Position numbers and translations under genes: made by a program
NCBI GenBank assembly: GCA_021828405.1
Contig: JAKARZ010000008.1
Location: forward strand, 1-57,428
Source: Bacillota bacterium
Lineage (GTDB): Bacteria > Bacillota_E > Sulfobacillia > Sulfobacillales > JAIMBI01
Direction: 5' to 3'
DNA: 57,428 nucleotides
Part shown: positions 17,503 through 27,130 of the stretch, one piece after another
Layout of the letters: each line of letters begins with the position of its first letter
How positions within the stretch are numbered: position 1 is the stretch's first letter
Notes under the pieces: generated by a model
Databases searched by the model: none
What the model saw: the letters and a program-made list of their open reading frames with translations, nothing else
Told to the model about the DNA's origin: nothing

Positions 17503-19371
17503 CTAGAAGCGAACCAAGAAGTAGGCCAGCAGCACAAAGGTGCCAACCATCACGGATAGCAGGTAGCGCCGCACCAGCCCGGTCTCGATGGGCCGGAGCT
17601 CGTCCGCCCATGCGAGGACACCGCGCCCCACGCCCATGAGCGAGTCCACGAAGTGCTGCTCCGCACCCGTGAGCCAATCGCCCAAAGCCTCAAGGGGCCG
17701 AATCGTCGCCCACAACCACCCGGTGTCGGTGCCCCACGATGCCGCCGCCCAACTCCCCGGGGCCCTAGCGGTGCCGGCGTCCACCGACCGCTCCCGCACC
17801 AGGTATAGGCGCCACGCGATCCCAATGCCGGCAAGGGCTAGTGCCACCGCCCCCGCCGTCGCCCACGCCGGGCCGGTCTCGAGCCCAAAGTGCGCCGCGC
17901 CCGCGTACCGGGTGAACGTGGGCGTGAGCCACGTGTTGAGGCCGGTGCCAAAGTATCCCCCAACGATCGCCAGCACCGACAGCACCACCACCGGCCCGGT
18001 CATCACCCAGGGCGCCTCGTGCGCATGCTCGTACAAGTGCTGGTCCCGGGGCTTGCCCAAGAACGTGAGGAAAAACACGCGAAACATGTAGAACGCGGTC
18101 AGGCCCGCGGTGAACGCCCCCACCGCCCACAGCCATGGATGCCCCATATTGAGCGCCTGCCCCAAAATGGCCTCCTTGGAGAAGTACCCGGAAAATCCTG
18201 GAATGCCCGAGATGGCCAGCGTGGCGGCCAGGAAGCCGGCGGCGGTCCAGGGCATCTTTTTGGCGAGGCCGCCCATCGCCCCCATGTCCTGCTCCCCGGC
18301 CAGCGCATGAATGACACTGCCGGCGGCCAGGAACAGCAGCGCCTTGAAGAAGGCGTGCATCATGAAGTGAAAGACCCCCGCCACGTAAGCCCCGATACCC
18401 ACCGCCATAAACATGTAGCCCAATTGGCTCACCGTCGAATAAGCGAGCGCGCGCTTGATGTCTTTCTGGAAGACCGCCACCGTGGCGGCAAACAGCGCCG
18501 TCCCGGCGCCTATGGCTGCAATGGCCTCGCCCACCCCCGGCGCCAGGGCCAGCAGCGGGTACAGGCGAGCAATCAAATAAACCCCGGCCGTTACCATCGT
18601 CGCGGCATGGATGAGGGCGGACACCGGCGTGGGCCCCTCCATGGCGTCGGCCAGCCAGATGTGCAGCGGGAACTGCGCCGACTTGGCCATCGCGCCCAAA
18701 TACAGCAGCAACGCCACCCATGTGTAGAACATCGGCGCCGGGGCGGCGTGGACGAAGGCGGCAAACAACCCCTGATAGGATAGGGTACCGAACCGCTCGT
18801 ACAGCAGCACGATGGCCAAAAGAATCCCCACGTCCCCGACGGTATTCACCACAAAGGCTTTCTTGGCCGCCCGCACGGCCGACGGCCGGTTGTACCAGAA
18901 CCCAATCAGGAGGTAGGAGGACAGCCCCACCAAGGCCCACCCGATAAGCAGCACCAGGAGGTTTCCTGCCAGCACCAGCAACAACATGGAGAAGATGAAC
19001 AAGTTCATCTCGGCAAAAAATCGGGCCCGGTCCTTGTCCTCCGCCATGTATCCATTGGAATACACGTGGATCAGGAAGCCGACCCCCGTGATGATGAGCG
19101 TCCAGATCGATGCCAGCGGGTCCAGGTACAGCGCCCAGTGGATGACCGGCCCAAATCCCTGGGTCCAGACAAAGAGGCTCCCCGCCATCACACGGTGCGC
19201 GGCGGGCAACAGCGCCAGGCGATCCTTGGCGGCCCAGCTCAGGAGAAACGCGCCCAACACCAGCAGGCTCGCCCAGATCCCCGGGAGCGCGCGGGGCAAC
19301 ACCGACTTGAACACCGAAAGCGTCACGGCCCCCAGCAGCGGCAGGGCCAAAATTTCCACCAGCAGCGTCAC
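17503..19371 (-). CDS. nuoL: NADH-quinone oxidoreductase subunit L
   Basis: Largest antiporter-like subunit, 622 residues, with the long C-terminal extension that forms the lateral helix of complex I. The conserved segments LIGWALVGLSSYLLIGFW, AKSAQFPLHIWLADAMEGPTP (split here by normal family variation) and STVSQLGYMFMAVG are present. GTG 19371 is preceded by GGAGGG. The C-terminal helix ends with a hydrophobic segment (LLSVMVGTFVLLAYFLV). A 55-bp gap separates it from nuoM. Confidence 0.96.
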   Translation of the reverse strand: MTLLVEILALPLLGAVTLSVFKSVLPRALPGIWASLLVLGAFLLSWAAKDRLALLPAAHRVMAGSLFVWTQGFGPVIHWALYLDPLASIWTLIITGVGFLIHVYSNGYMAEDKDRARFFAEMNLFIFSMLLLVLAGNLLVLLIGWALVGLSSYLLIGFWYNRPSAVRAAKKAFVVNTVGDVGILLAIVLLYERFGTLSYQGLFAAFVHAAPAPMFYTWVALLLYLGAMAKSAQFPLHIWLADAMEGPTPVSALIHAATMVTAGVYLIARLYPLLALAPGVGEAIAAIGAGTALFAATVAVFQKDIKRALAYSTVSQLGYMFMAVGIGAYVAGVFHFMMHAFFKALLFLAAGSVIHALAGEQDMGAMGGLAKKMPWTAAGFLAATLAISGIPGFSGYFSKEAILGQALNMGHPWLWAVGAFTAGLTAFYMFRVFFLTFLGKPRDQHLYEHAHEAPWVMTGPVVVLSVLAIVGGYFGTGLNTWLTPTFTRYAGAAHFGLETGPAWATAGAVALALAGIGIAWRLYLVRERSVDAGTARAPGSWAAASWGTDTGWLWATIRPLEALGDWLTGAEQHFVDSLMGVGRGVLAWADELRPIETGLVRRYLLSVMVGTFVLLAYFLVRF

Positions 19372-19405
19372 GGTCGTCCCTCCGTCACCATTCCCGTCTT
19401 GCGCC

Positions 19406-19717
19406 TCAACCCTTCATCTCCGACACGTCGTCCACATCGAGACGCGGCCGGCGATGGTACACCCAAACAATCAGGGCCAGGCCAATGCCCACCTCGCCCG
19501 CGGCGGTGGCGATGATCAAGAACGCCATCAGCTGCCCTTGCATCTGATGCCACTGGGCAGCGTACCCGATGAACGCCAGCGCGGCCGCGTTCCACATCAT
19601 CTCGGCCGACATGAACATGACGAGCGGGTTCTTGCGCACCAAGACGCCCACGGCGCCCACGGCAAACAGCGCCACCGCCAGCCCTACCACCCATCCCGCC
19701 GGCACCACGCTTGTCAT
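19406..19717 (-). CDS. nuoK: NADH-quinone oxidoreductase subunit K
   Basis: Small three-helix membrane subunit of 103 residues. The conserved acidic residues of the E-channel appear in FMSAEMMWNAA and TAAGEVGIGLAL. ATG 19717 overlaps the nuoJ stop by four bases (ATGA). Length and motifs are standard. Confidence 0.96.
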   Translation of the reverse strand: MTSVVPAGWVVGLAVALFAVGAVGVLVRKNPLVMFMSAEMMWNAAALAFIGYAAQWHQMQGQLMAFLIIATAAGEVGIGLALIVWVYHRRPRLDVDDVSEMKG

Positions 19718-20250
19718 GAGGGGTCCTCCTTGGCCGGAGGGGCCACCGGCCGCCGGTCGTCCGCCGCCCGGTTCAGCACCAGCACCGCTAGCGCCGCCGT
19801 CAGGAGCATCAGCGCCACCACCGCCAGGTAGTCGAAGTCGGGGCCCCACAGCAGGCGGCCCATGGCCGGCAGCGACCCGTAGCTCGCGGGGAACCGGGCA
19901 ATCGACGGCCCCGCACTATAGCGCACGGCCACGCCCGCCAGCAGCACCCCCGCCGCAATGGACAAAAACACCGACAGCCCACGCTGCCCGGCCAGCGATT
20001 CGGGACGCTCCTGCTCTTCCTTGCCGGCGGTCAAGAGCGTCACGACGAACAGGAACAGAACCATGATGGCGCCGGCATACACAATCACCTGGGCTGCCGC
20101 CATGAACTCGGCGTTCAGCAGCAGGTAAACCACCGCGAGCGTGATCACGTTCCCGATGAGGTACAGCGCGCTGTGGACCGGGGCGCGCGCCGCCACCACT
20201 CCCACCGCCGACGCGAAGCTCAGCACCGCCAAGATGATAAAGCCGACCAT
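19714..20250 (-). CDS. nuoJ: NADH-quinone oxidoreductase subunit J
   Basis: Five-helix membrane subunit of 178 residues. The conserved helix with VIVYAGAIMVLFLFVV (the pi-bulge helix that gates coupling in complex I) is clear. ATG 20250 is preceded by AAGGAAG. Immediately upstream lies a run of 10-bp repeats, each with an AAGGAG SD sequence (20251-20300). It ends overlapping nuoK. Confidence 0.95.
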   Translation of the reverse strand: MVGFIILAVLSFASAVGVVAARAPVHSALYLIGNVITLAVVYLLLNAEFMAAAQVIVYAGAIMVLFLFVVTLLTAGKEEQERPESLAGQRGLSVFLSIAAGVLLAGVAVRYSAGPSIARFPASYGSLPAMGRLLWGPDFDYLAVVALMLLTAALAVLVLNRAADDRRPVAPPAKEDPS

Positions 20251-20300
20251 TCTTCCTTCGTCTCCTTACGTCTCCTTACGTCTCCTTGCGTCTCCTTGGC
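20251..20300 (-). repeat. Tandem 10-bp repeats of an SD-like sequence before nuoJ
   Basis: In the nuoI-nuoJ gap the plus strand reads as consecutive decamers: TCTTCCTTCG, TCTCCTTACG, TCTCCTTACG, TCTCCTTGCG, TCTCCTTGGC. On the mRNA sense strand the units read CGTAAGGAGA or close variants, so four carry AAGGAG and the one next to the start carries AAGGAAG. Exact 10-bp register suggests slippage expansion. Whether it alters nuoJ translation is inference. Confidence 0.88.
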
Positions 20301-20329
20301 CTCTCTCGTCTCCTCGCTTCGCTTCTCCC

Positions 20330-20767
20330 CTACTTGCGAATCGGGGGCGCCAGCAGTTCGTCTTTGGCGGCCACCATGTCCAGTCGCGTGTAGGCCGCGA
20401 GCTCGTTGAACGGGGTGAGGCGCACCGCGTTCGTGGGGCACGCCTCCTCGCACATCCCGCAAAAGATGCAGCGAATCAGGTCGACCTCATAGTCCACCGC
20501 GTAGCGCTCGGTCCAGGACACGGGCGACCCCTCGGCCGCGCCCGCGGCCACCACCCGAATGGCGTGCGCCGGACACACCGCCTCGCACAGCCCGCAGCCC
20601 ACGCACAGTTCGCGGCCGTCTTCGTCTTGGGCCAGCATGTGCTTGCCGCGGAAGCGCGGCGAATACTCCCGCCGCTTTTCGGGGTAGGGGATGGTATCCC
20701 GCGGCTCCTTCAGCATCTGGAACGTCGTCTTGAGCCCATTCGCGATCGCGCGAACTCCTGCCAGCAT
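20330..20767 (-). CDS. nuoI: NADH-quinone oxidoreductase subunit I
   Basis: Peripheral-arm subunit of 145 residues with two [4Fe-4S] clusters (N6a and N6b), shown by CVGCGLCEAVCP and CIFCGMCEEACP. It passes electrons from NuoG toward NuoB. ATG 20767 follows AAAGGGGGG. It is separated from nuoH by 27 bp and from nuoJ by the SD-repeat tract. Confidence 0.96.
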   Translation of the reverse strand: MLAGVRAIANGLKTTFQMLKEPRDTIPYPEKRREYSPRFRGKHMLAQDEDGRELCVGCGLCEAVCPAHAIRVVAAGAAEGSPVSWTERYAVDYEVDLIRCIFCGMCEEACPTNAVRLTPFNELAAYTRLDMVAAKDELLAPPIRK

Positions 20768-20794
20768 GATGGCCCCCCTTTCCGCCCGCCGCCG

Positions 20795-21787
20795 CTAGAT
20801 GGCCCCGCTGACCAACGCGGCGGTGGCCAGCACGTACACGAATGCCAGCGGCACCAGGACCTTCCACCCGAAGTTCATCAGGCGGTCGTAGCGAAAGCGC
20901 GGCAGCGTCGCGCGAATCCAGATAAACACAAAGACAAAGATGCCCACTTTGAGCAGGAACCAGATGATCGGCGGCAGAAACGACCACCCCGACCATCCCC
21001 CGAAAAACAGCGTCACCGCCATGCCGGACGCCGTGAGCATGTTGATGTACTCAGCCATGTAGAACATAGCGAACCGAATGCCCGAATACTCCGTGTGGTA
21101 GCCCGCCACCAGCTCGGATTCCGCTTCCGGCAGGTCAAACGGAATTCGATTGGTTTCAGCGATGGCGGTCGTGAAAAATACAAAGAACGGAATGATCTGG
21201 GTGAACACGAACCACCAGTGGTGGGCCTGGAATTGGACGATGGTTTCCAGGTTGGCACTGCCGACGGTGATGAGAATGCCGAGGACCGACAGCCCCATGG
21301 CCAGCTCGTAGGAAATGAGCTGCGCCGACGAACGCACCCCACCCAGCAGCGAATACTTGTTTTGTGACGACCAACCCGCCAGCACCAGCCCGTACACGCC
21401 CAGCGAGCTGAAGGCAAACACGTACAGGAGCCCGATGCCGGGATTCGCGATGTCCAGGCTGATGGTGAGGCCAAAAAGATGAATCGGCGCCCCAAACGGA
21501 ATCACCGCATCCACCGCCAGCGCGGCGAAGAGCGACACCACCGGGGCGAGGCGAAACACCCAGGGGTCCGCCGCTGACGGCAGCAGGTCTTCCTTGGTGA
21601 TCATCTTGATAGCATCGGCCACCGGCTGCAGCAAGCCCATCGGGCCCACCCGGTTCGGCCCCAGGCGCAACTGAAAGAAGCCCAAGAGCCGGCGCTCCAG
21701 CAGCATGGTGTAGGCAAAGCCGGTCATCAGGATGCCGATCAGCAGGATGACCTTCACCACGGTGATGACGACTGACAGGAGAATCAT
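20795..21787 (-). CDS. nuoH: NADH-quinone oxidoreductase subunit H
   Basis: Membrane subunit at the quinone-binding interface, 330 residues and about eight helices. The family signatures LGPNRVGPMGLLQPVADAIK and AETNRIPFDLPEAESELVAG are present with the conserved acidic residues. ATG 21787 overlaps the nuoG stop by four bases. Confidence 0.96.
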   Translation of the reverse strand: MILLSVVITVVKVILLIGILMTGFAYTMLLERRLLGFFQLRLGPNRVGPMGLLQPVADAIKMITKEDLLPSAADPWVFRLAPVVSLFAALAVDAVIPFGAPIHLFGLTISLDIANPGIGLLYVFAFSSLGVYGLVLAGWSSQNKYSLLGGVRSSAQLISYELAMGLSVLGILITVGSANLETIVQFQAHHWWFVFTQIIPFFVFFTTAIAETNRIPFDLPEAESELVAGYHTEYSGIRFAMFYMAEYINMLTASGMAVTLFFGGWSGWSFLPPIIWFLLKVGIFVFVFIWIRATLPRFRYDRLMNFGWKVLVPLAFVYVLATAALVSGAI

Positions 21788-24060
21788 TGCGCGGCCACCT
21801 CTTCACGCACCGGGTCCGCGAGGGCCACCCGTACGCCGGCGCTAGGGTCCAACCGGTTCACCGGCATCTCGGCCAAACCCCGGGGAATGAAAACCCGACC
21901 CGAGGGAATACGCGGGTCCCGGCGCGCTCCGGCAACAAACCGCCGGTCTGCCTGCGACACTTCGACCGGCCCCCCCTCAGAGGCGAGGCCCAGTCTATCC
22001 GCGTCGTCCGGGTGGATGCGCACGGGGAACCGCTCGCGGCTCCGCTCGGCAATTTCCGATGGCGGATGGCTCACGGCTACCACATCGCCCGTGACCATCC
22101 ACCACTCGTCATCTGCTCGCCGCCCCGTGCGGGGCAACGCCGCGGACGTTGGCGAGGGCTCTGCCGGGCGCGCGATGCGATCCCCGTCCTGGTCCGCGAA
22201 GGGGTCAAAGTCCTCGCCGAGGCGCAACGGGCGGCCAAACGCCCGCGCGAGCGCCGTGACCAGCGGCCGCACCGGCCGCGCGGGACCGGGCGCCGCCGCC
22301 GCCCCATGCGCCACCTGGAGGCGGCCCTCCATGTTGGCATAGGTGCCGGTCACCTCGGCCCACAGCGCCGTCGGTAACACCGCCGACAGTGCGTGCCGCG
22401 GCTCGGGCGCAAACCCGCCCATGAAGTAGACGGCGGGCACGCGCTCTAGGGCACGCGCCGCGAGGTCGCCGTCGGGGAAGTCGCGCACGGGGTCCGCCCC
22501 CAGGAGAATCAGCGCGGAAAGCCGCCCGTCGGCCGCATCCTCCAAGATGCGGCGCGTGGCGGCGTGGTCGGCGGGGATGCCCGCCCGGACCGCCCCCATC
22601 CAGTTGCTGGGCCCGTGGGTGGGGAGCACAGCCGTCGGACCGGCCCGCCGCGCCGCTAGCTGGCTCAATAGTGCCGTCACCCCGGGGTCGGCGCCGTCCC
22701 AGAGCACCACCAGGCGCTCGGTGGCCACCAGCCCTTCGCGCAGCGCCGCCCAGCGCTCGTCCAGCGCTCCGCCGCCCAGCACGGCGGCGAGTTCGGCGGC
22801 CACGCGGCCCGGCTCCACGACGTAGTCGCTCCCCGGCAGCGTGGCGCGCGTGAGCATACGATCGCCCAGCGCCCACACGTCCATGGGATGTGCCCGCCGG
22901 GCCTCGCGCAGTTTCAGGTGCACAACCGGGGTCGCCTCGTAGGGGTCTGCCCCCAGCAGCAGCACCCCGGTGGCGGCCGCCAGATCGTCAAACGTGCCCA
23001 GAAGCTCCAGCGGCAGGTCTCCCGCCACCGGCTTCACCACACCGAGGCGACTGGTGCCCAGCACATCGTTGGCGAACCGCGCCAGCGCCCACTCTTCTTC
23101 GACGGTGTGCACGCCCCCCGTGAGCACACCCACGGACTCGGGCCCCGATTCCGCCACGGCGCGCGCGAGCCGTTCCCCGACCGCCGCGATCACGGCGGTC
23201 GTGCTCGCGGGCTGTCCGTCCAGCTCGGCCGTCAGGAGGCGGCGCGGGTGGCTCGCGTAGTCGTACGTGAAACGGCCGTGATCGCACAGAAACCCATAGT
23301 CGTGCAAGTCCGGCTGCGGGCGGCCCTCCAACCGCACGGCCCGACCATCGCGGCCCGTGACCAAGCCTCGGCACCCCACAGGACACACGCTGCACACCGT
23401 GTCCTCCCGCTCGATGTTCCACGGCCGGGCCTTATAGTGATACGGCTCACTTAAGAGCGCCCCGACGGGGCACAGATCGATGACGTTGCCGGCAAACGGC
23501 GAGGCCGCCGGCTGGCCCTCGACGGTGGACACCACGGTGTGCACGCCGCGGCCGTCCAGCATGAGCTGCTCCTCGCCCACATACTCGCCCAGAAACCGGA
23601 TGCAGCGCTGGCACAACACGCAGCGCTCCTGGTCCAAAAGAATATAGTTGCTGACCGGGTAGTCCTTGCGGCGCTGAATCTTGGATTCCTCGAACCGGTT
23701 CTGCCCCTTGCCGTACCAAAACGAGTAATCCTGCAGGAAGCATTCGCCGCCTTTGTCGCAGACGGGGCAGTCCAGGGGGTGGTTGATAAGCAGAAACTCA
23801 AGGATGCCGCCGCGGGCCTTCTCGACGGCCGGGCCCCCGGTGTGCACGACCATGCCCTCCCGGACTGCCGTGGTGCACGCGGTTTGCAGCTTGGGCATCT
23901 TTTCGATTTCCACCATGCAGATACGGCAAGCACCCAGTGGGCCCAGCGCTTGGTGGTAACAGTAAATCGGCACGTCGATCCCGAGCTGGGCGGCGGCATC
24001 CACCACCATCGTGCCTTCGGGGACGGAGATTTCGCGCCCGTCAATGGTTAACTGTATCAT
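21784..24060 (-). CDS. nuoG: NADH-quinone oxidoreductase subunit G
   Basis: Iron-sulfur subunit of 758 residues. The N-terminal [2Fe-2S] domain (CYHQALGPLGACRICMVE) is followed by the His/Cys segment HPLDCPVCDKGGEC and by CVLCQRCIRF for [4Fe-4S] clusters. A further CSVCPVGC motif opens the long molybdopterin-oxidoreductase-like C-terminal domain, which is structural in complex I. The ATG at 24060 lies inside the 3' end of nuoF (20-base overlap). It takes electrons from NuoE/NuoF and passes them to NuoI. Confidence 0.95.
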   Translation of the reverse strand: MIQLTIDGREISVPEGTMVVDAAAQLGIDVPIYCYHQALGPLGACRICMVEIEKMPKLQTACTTAVREGMVVHTGGPAVEKARGGILEFLLINHPLDCPVCDKGGECFLQDYSFWYGKGQNRFEESKIQRRKDYPVSNYILLDQERCVLCQRCIRFLGEYVGEEQLMLDGRGVHTVVSTVEGQPAASPFAGNVIDLCPVGALLSEPYHYKARPWNIEREDTVCSVCPVGCRGLVTGRDGRAVRLEGRPQPDLHDYGFLCDHGRFTYDYASHPRRLLTAELDGQPASTTAVIAAVGERLARAVAESGPESVGVLTGGVHTVEEEWALARFANDVLGTSRLGVVKPVAGDLPLELLGTFDDLAAATGVLLLGADPYEATPVVHLKLREARRAHPMDVWALGDRMLTRATLPGSDYVVEPGRVAAELAAVLGGGALDERWAALREGLVATERLVVLWDGADPGVTALLSQLAARRAGPTAVLPTHGPSNWMGAVRAGIPADHAATRRILEDAADGRLSALILLGADPVRDFPDGDLAARALERVPAVYFMGGFAPEPRHALSAVLPTALWAEVTGTYANMEGRLQVAHGAAAAPGPARPVRPLVTALARAFGRPLRLGEDFDPFADQDGDRIARPAEPSPTSAALPRTGRRADDEWWMVTGDVVAVSHPPSEIAERSRERFPVRIHPDDADRLGLASEGGPVEVSQADRRFVAGARRDPRIPSGRVFIPRGLAEMPVNRLDPSAGVRVALADPVREEVAAQ

Positions 24061-25342
24061 ATTGCCTCGCCCCCAGCGGGCACCCCTGCCCCGTGATGTG
24101 TTCCACGAACTCCTCGCGGAAATGCGTCAGCGCCGAAACCAAGAACCCCACGGCGGCGTCCCCCAGCGGGCAGAAGGCCTTGCCGTTGATGTTGTCGGAC
24201 ACGTCCAGCAGCAGGTCGAGGTCGCGCATGTCGCCGTCGCCCCGCTCCAAGCGGTCCATGATGTCCGTGAGCCAGTACGTGCCTTCCCGGCACGGCGTGC
24301 ACTTGCCGCACGACTCGTTCCGATAAAAGCGCACCACCCGTGCCACGGCCCGCACGATGCACGTGCTGTCGTCCATCACGATGCACCCGCCGGATCCGAG
24401 CATGGACCCGGCCTGGACCAGAGACTCATAGTCGATGGGGGTGTCCAGCTGCGACGCCGGCAGGCACGGCATCGAGCTCCCGCCGGGGATCACGGCCTTC
24501 ACCGCATGCCCGGTGCGCACGCCGCCCGCCGCCTCGATGAGTTCCGCCAGCGTCCAGTCCAACGGCACCTCGTAGTTGCCGGGCCGATTCACGTGGCCCG
24601 ACACAGACATGACTTTTAAGCCGGGACTTTTCTCGGTGCCCCACTGGCGATACCAGTCCGCCCCCTCCAGCACCAGCGGCGGCAGGTTCATGATCGTCTC
24701 CACGTTGTTGACCACCGTGGGCCGCCCGTACAAGCCCGCCACCGCCGGAAACGGTGGCTTGGAGCGGGGGTTGCCCCGCTTGCCCTCCAACGATTCCAAC
24801 AGCGCGGTTTCCTCGCCGCAGATGTACGCGCCCGCCCCCCGGTACACGAACATCCGATGGGCAAAGTCATGGCCCATGACCCGCTCCCCCAAAATGCCCG
24901 CGGCCTCGGCTTCGCGGATGGCCTCTGTCAGTCGCTGGTAGCCGTCCAGGAACTCCCCCCGAATATATATGTAGGATTCCGGGGCCCCGATGGCGAAGCA
25001 CGTAATGATCATGCCCTCGATTAGTTGATGCGGGTTGCACTCAATGAGCTCACGGTCCTTGAAGGTGCCGGGCTCCCCTTCGTCGGCGTTGATCACGAGG
25101 ACCCGGGCGCGCCCGTCGTTGGGGAGAAAACTCCACTTCATGCCGGTGGGAAAGCCCGCGCCGCCGCGGCCCCTGAGCCCGGACGCCTTCGTGAGTTCCA
25201 CCAATTGGTCCGGCTGGTCCGCCTCCAGGGCTTGCTGCAGGGCCGTGTAGCCCCCATGCTCGCGGTACACGGCAAGCTGGTGCATGTTGGCCACGTCCCG
25301 GTGCCGCAGTAGATAGTGTCGGCCGGGCAACGCACTACCCAT
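24041..25342 (-). CDS. nuoF: NADH-quinone oxidoreductase subunit F
   Basis: NADH-binding flavoprotein subunit of 433 residues. The NADH/FMN-binding glycine stretch (GLRGRGGAGFPTGMKW), NADEGEPGTFKDR and the FMN segment GAYICGEETALLESLEG are all present. The C-terminal [4Fe-4S] motif is ESCGKCTPCREG. ATG 25342 overlaps nuoE by eight bases and has AAGGAGG nine bases upstream. Its presence shows that this complex I oxidises NADH directly, unlike the 11-subunit forms common in Bacilli and cyanobacteria. Confidence 0.96.
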   Translation of the reverse strand: MGSALPGRHYLLRHRDVANMHQLAVYREHGGYTALQQALEADQPDQLVELTKASGLRGRGGAGFPTGMKWSFLPNDGRARVLVINADEGEPGTFKDRELIECNPHQLIEGMIITCFAIGAPESYIYIRGEFLDGYQRLTEAIREAEAAGILGERVMGHDFAHRMFVYRGAGAYICGEETALLESLEGKRGNPRSKPPFPAVAGLYGRPTVVNNVETIMNLPPLVLEGADWYRQWGTEKSPGLKVMSVSGHVNRPGNYEVPLDWTLAELIEAAGGVRTGHAVKAVIPGGSSMPCLPASQLDTPIDYESLVQAGSMLGSGGCIVMDDSTCIVRAVARVVRFYRNESCGKCTPCREGTYWLTDIMDRLERGDGDMRDLDLLLDVSDNINGKAFCPLGDAAVGFLVSALTHFREEFVEHITGQGCPLGARQYDTVNH

Positions 25343-25877
25343 GGGCCTTGCCCTCCTTGGCGCCCGCCGCGCCCGGCCCGGCGGCCCATCCGTCCGGCTC
25401 CGGCACGGGCATCTCCAGCAGCTCGCGAAACGCCTCAGGCGCCACCGGCCCCCGATACACCAGGTTCACCTGGGCCGCGGGTGCCAGATCGCAGGCCGCC
25501 AGGCACTCCGCCTCCAACAGCGTGACTGAGCCGTCGCGCGTGGTTTGGCCCTCGGCGATGCCCAGATGGTGCTCAAGGTTCTCCATCAGGGTGTCGCTGC
25601 CGGCCATCATGCACGACAGACCGCGGCACACGTGAATCGTGCGCCGGCCCGTCGGCTCTGATCGAAACAGCGTGTAAAACGACACGACGGACTCCACGTG
25701 CTGCCGGGTCATCCCCAAGAGATCCGCCGCCGCGTCCAGCGCCTCCGGCGGGAGCCAGCCCCACTGGCTGCGGACGCGGTGCAGAAACGGCATCAGTGAC
25801 GACTGGGCGTTCGGAAAGGCCGCCCGCGACGCCTCGGCCCACTCATGCCATTCGGCTGGCCATTTGCGGTCGCTCAC
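25335..25877 (-). CDS. nuoE: NADH-quinone oxidoreductase subunit E
   Basis: Thioredoxin-fold [2Fe-2S] subunit of 180 residues that partners NuoF. The four cluster cysteines lie in CRGLSC and ECLAACDLAP. The N-terminal helical domain (LGMTRQHVESVVSFYTLF) is typical. GTG 25877 overlaps the nuoD stop (GTGA). Confidence 0.95.
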   Translation of the reverse strand: MSDRKWPAEWHEWAEASRAAFPNAQSSLMPFLHRVRSQWGWLPPEALDAAADLLGMTRQHVESVVSFYTLFRSEPTGRRTIHVCRGLSCMMAGSDTLMENLEHHLGIAEGQTTRDGSVTLLEAECLAACDLAPAAQVNLVYRGPVAPEAFRELLEMPVPEPDGWAAGPGAAGAKEGKAHG

Positions 25878-27100
25878 TTGTCCACGTCCCCCAACACAAT
25901 GTCAATCGTCCCAATCGCCACAATCACATCCGCCACCAAGCCGCCGCGCGCCATGGTGGGCAGCGTCTGCAGGTTGTAGAAACTTGGTGTGCGCGCCCGC
26001 CACCGGTAAGGGCGGGGCCCGCCGTCCGACACGAGGTAGAACCCCATCTCCCCCTTGGGACCCTCGACGCCCTGGTACACCTCGCCCTTCGGCACCCGAA
26101 AGCCCGCGCTCACCAGCTTGAACTGGTGAATCAGCGCCTCCATGTTGCCGTAAATCTCCTCCCGAGGCGGGAGTGAGACTTTGCGGTCGGTGGTGGTGTA
26201 GGCGCCCACCGGCTCAATCTTCGCCAGCGCTTGGTTCATGATGCGGATGGACTGCTCCATCTCCTCCATACGCACCCAAAACCGATCGAACGAATCCCCG
26301 CCGGTTCGCACCGGCACGTTAAACTCGAACTCCTCGTACGAGCTGTACGGCGCCGACTTGCGCAGGTCCATCGGAACGCCCGACGCCCTCAGGATCGGCC
26401 CCGTGGCCGAGAGGGCCAGCGCGTCTTCCTTGCTGAGGCGACCCACCCCTTTGAGCCGGTCCTCGATGAGGGGGTTGCCCTGCACCAGGTTCTTGTACGA
26501 CTGCATCCACCGAGGAAACCCGTCCAGAAAGCGCTGGCAGTTTTCGTGAAAACCCTCCGGCAGATCGTGCGCCACCCCCCCGACGCGAAAATAGCTGGGA
26601 TTCATGCGCACGCCGGCCGTCTGCTCAATGAGGTCCAAGATAAGCTCCCGCTCGCGCAGGCAGTAAAACAGGAGGCTCATGGCACCCAGGTCCATCACGT
26701 GCGTCCCCAGCCACACGAGGTGGCTACCGAGGCGCGAGAGCTCGGCGAACAGCACGCGAATGTACTGCGCCCGCTTCGGCACCTCGATATCCATGAGCTT
26801 TTCCACCGCCAGCACGTAGGCCAAGTTATTGGTCAGCGGCGACAGGTAGTCCATGCGGTCCGTGAGGGTGTTGGCCTGCTGGTAGGTGTGCGTCTCCGCG
26901 GTCTTTTCAAACCCGGTGTGCAGGTAGCCAATCACCGGCTCGGCGTGTAACACGGTCTCGCCATCCAGCGTGAGCCGGACCCGCAACACACCATGCGTGG
27001 CGGGATGCTGGGGACCCAAGTTCAACACCATGTTTTCACGCGACAGCGACGACTCGAGCCCGGTGGCAAACAGCTCGTCGGTTTTCACGTCTTGGGCCAC
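25874..27100 (-). CDS. nuoD: NADH-quinone oxidoreductase subunit D
   Basis: The 49-kDa-type subunit that forms the quinone site with NuoB, 408 residues. The N-terminal GPQHPATHGVLR (quinone-site His) and HTGFEKTAE are conserved, as is the C-terminal DIVLGDVDK. GTG 27100 follows AAGGGAGG with seven-base spacing. It is a separate gene from nuoC, with a 30-bp gap. Confidence 0.96.
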   Translation of the reverse strand: MAQDVKTDELFATGLESSLSRENMVLNLGPQHPATHGVLRVRLTLDGETVLHAEPVIGYLHTGFEKTAETHTYQQANTLTDRMDYLSPLTNNLAYVLAVEKLMDIEVPKRAQYIRVLFAELSRLGSHLVWLGTHVMDLGAMSLLFYCLRERELILDLIEQTAGVRMNPSYFRVGGVAHDLPEGFHENCQRFLDGFPRWMQSYKNLVQGNPLIEDRLKGVGRLSKEDALALSATGPILRASGVPMDLRKSAPYSSYEEFEFNVPVRTGGDSFDRFWVRMEEMEQSIRIMNQALAKIEPVGAYTTTDRKVSLPPREEIYGNMEALIHQFKLVSAGFRVPKGEVYQGVEGPKGEMGFYLVSDGGPRPYRWRARTPSFYNLQTLPTMARGGLVADVIVAIGTIDIVLGDVDK

Positions 27101-27130
27101 AAGGCGCCTCCCTTCCGGATCACTGGTTCG

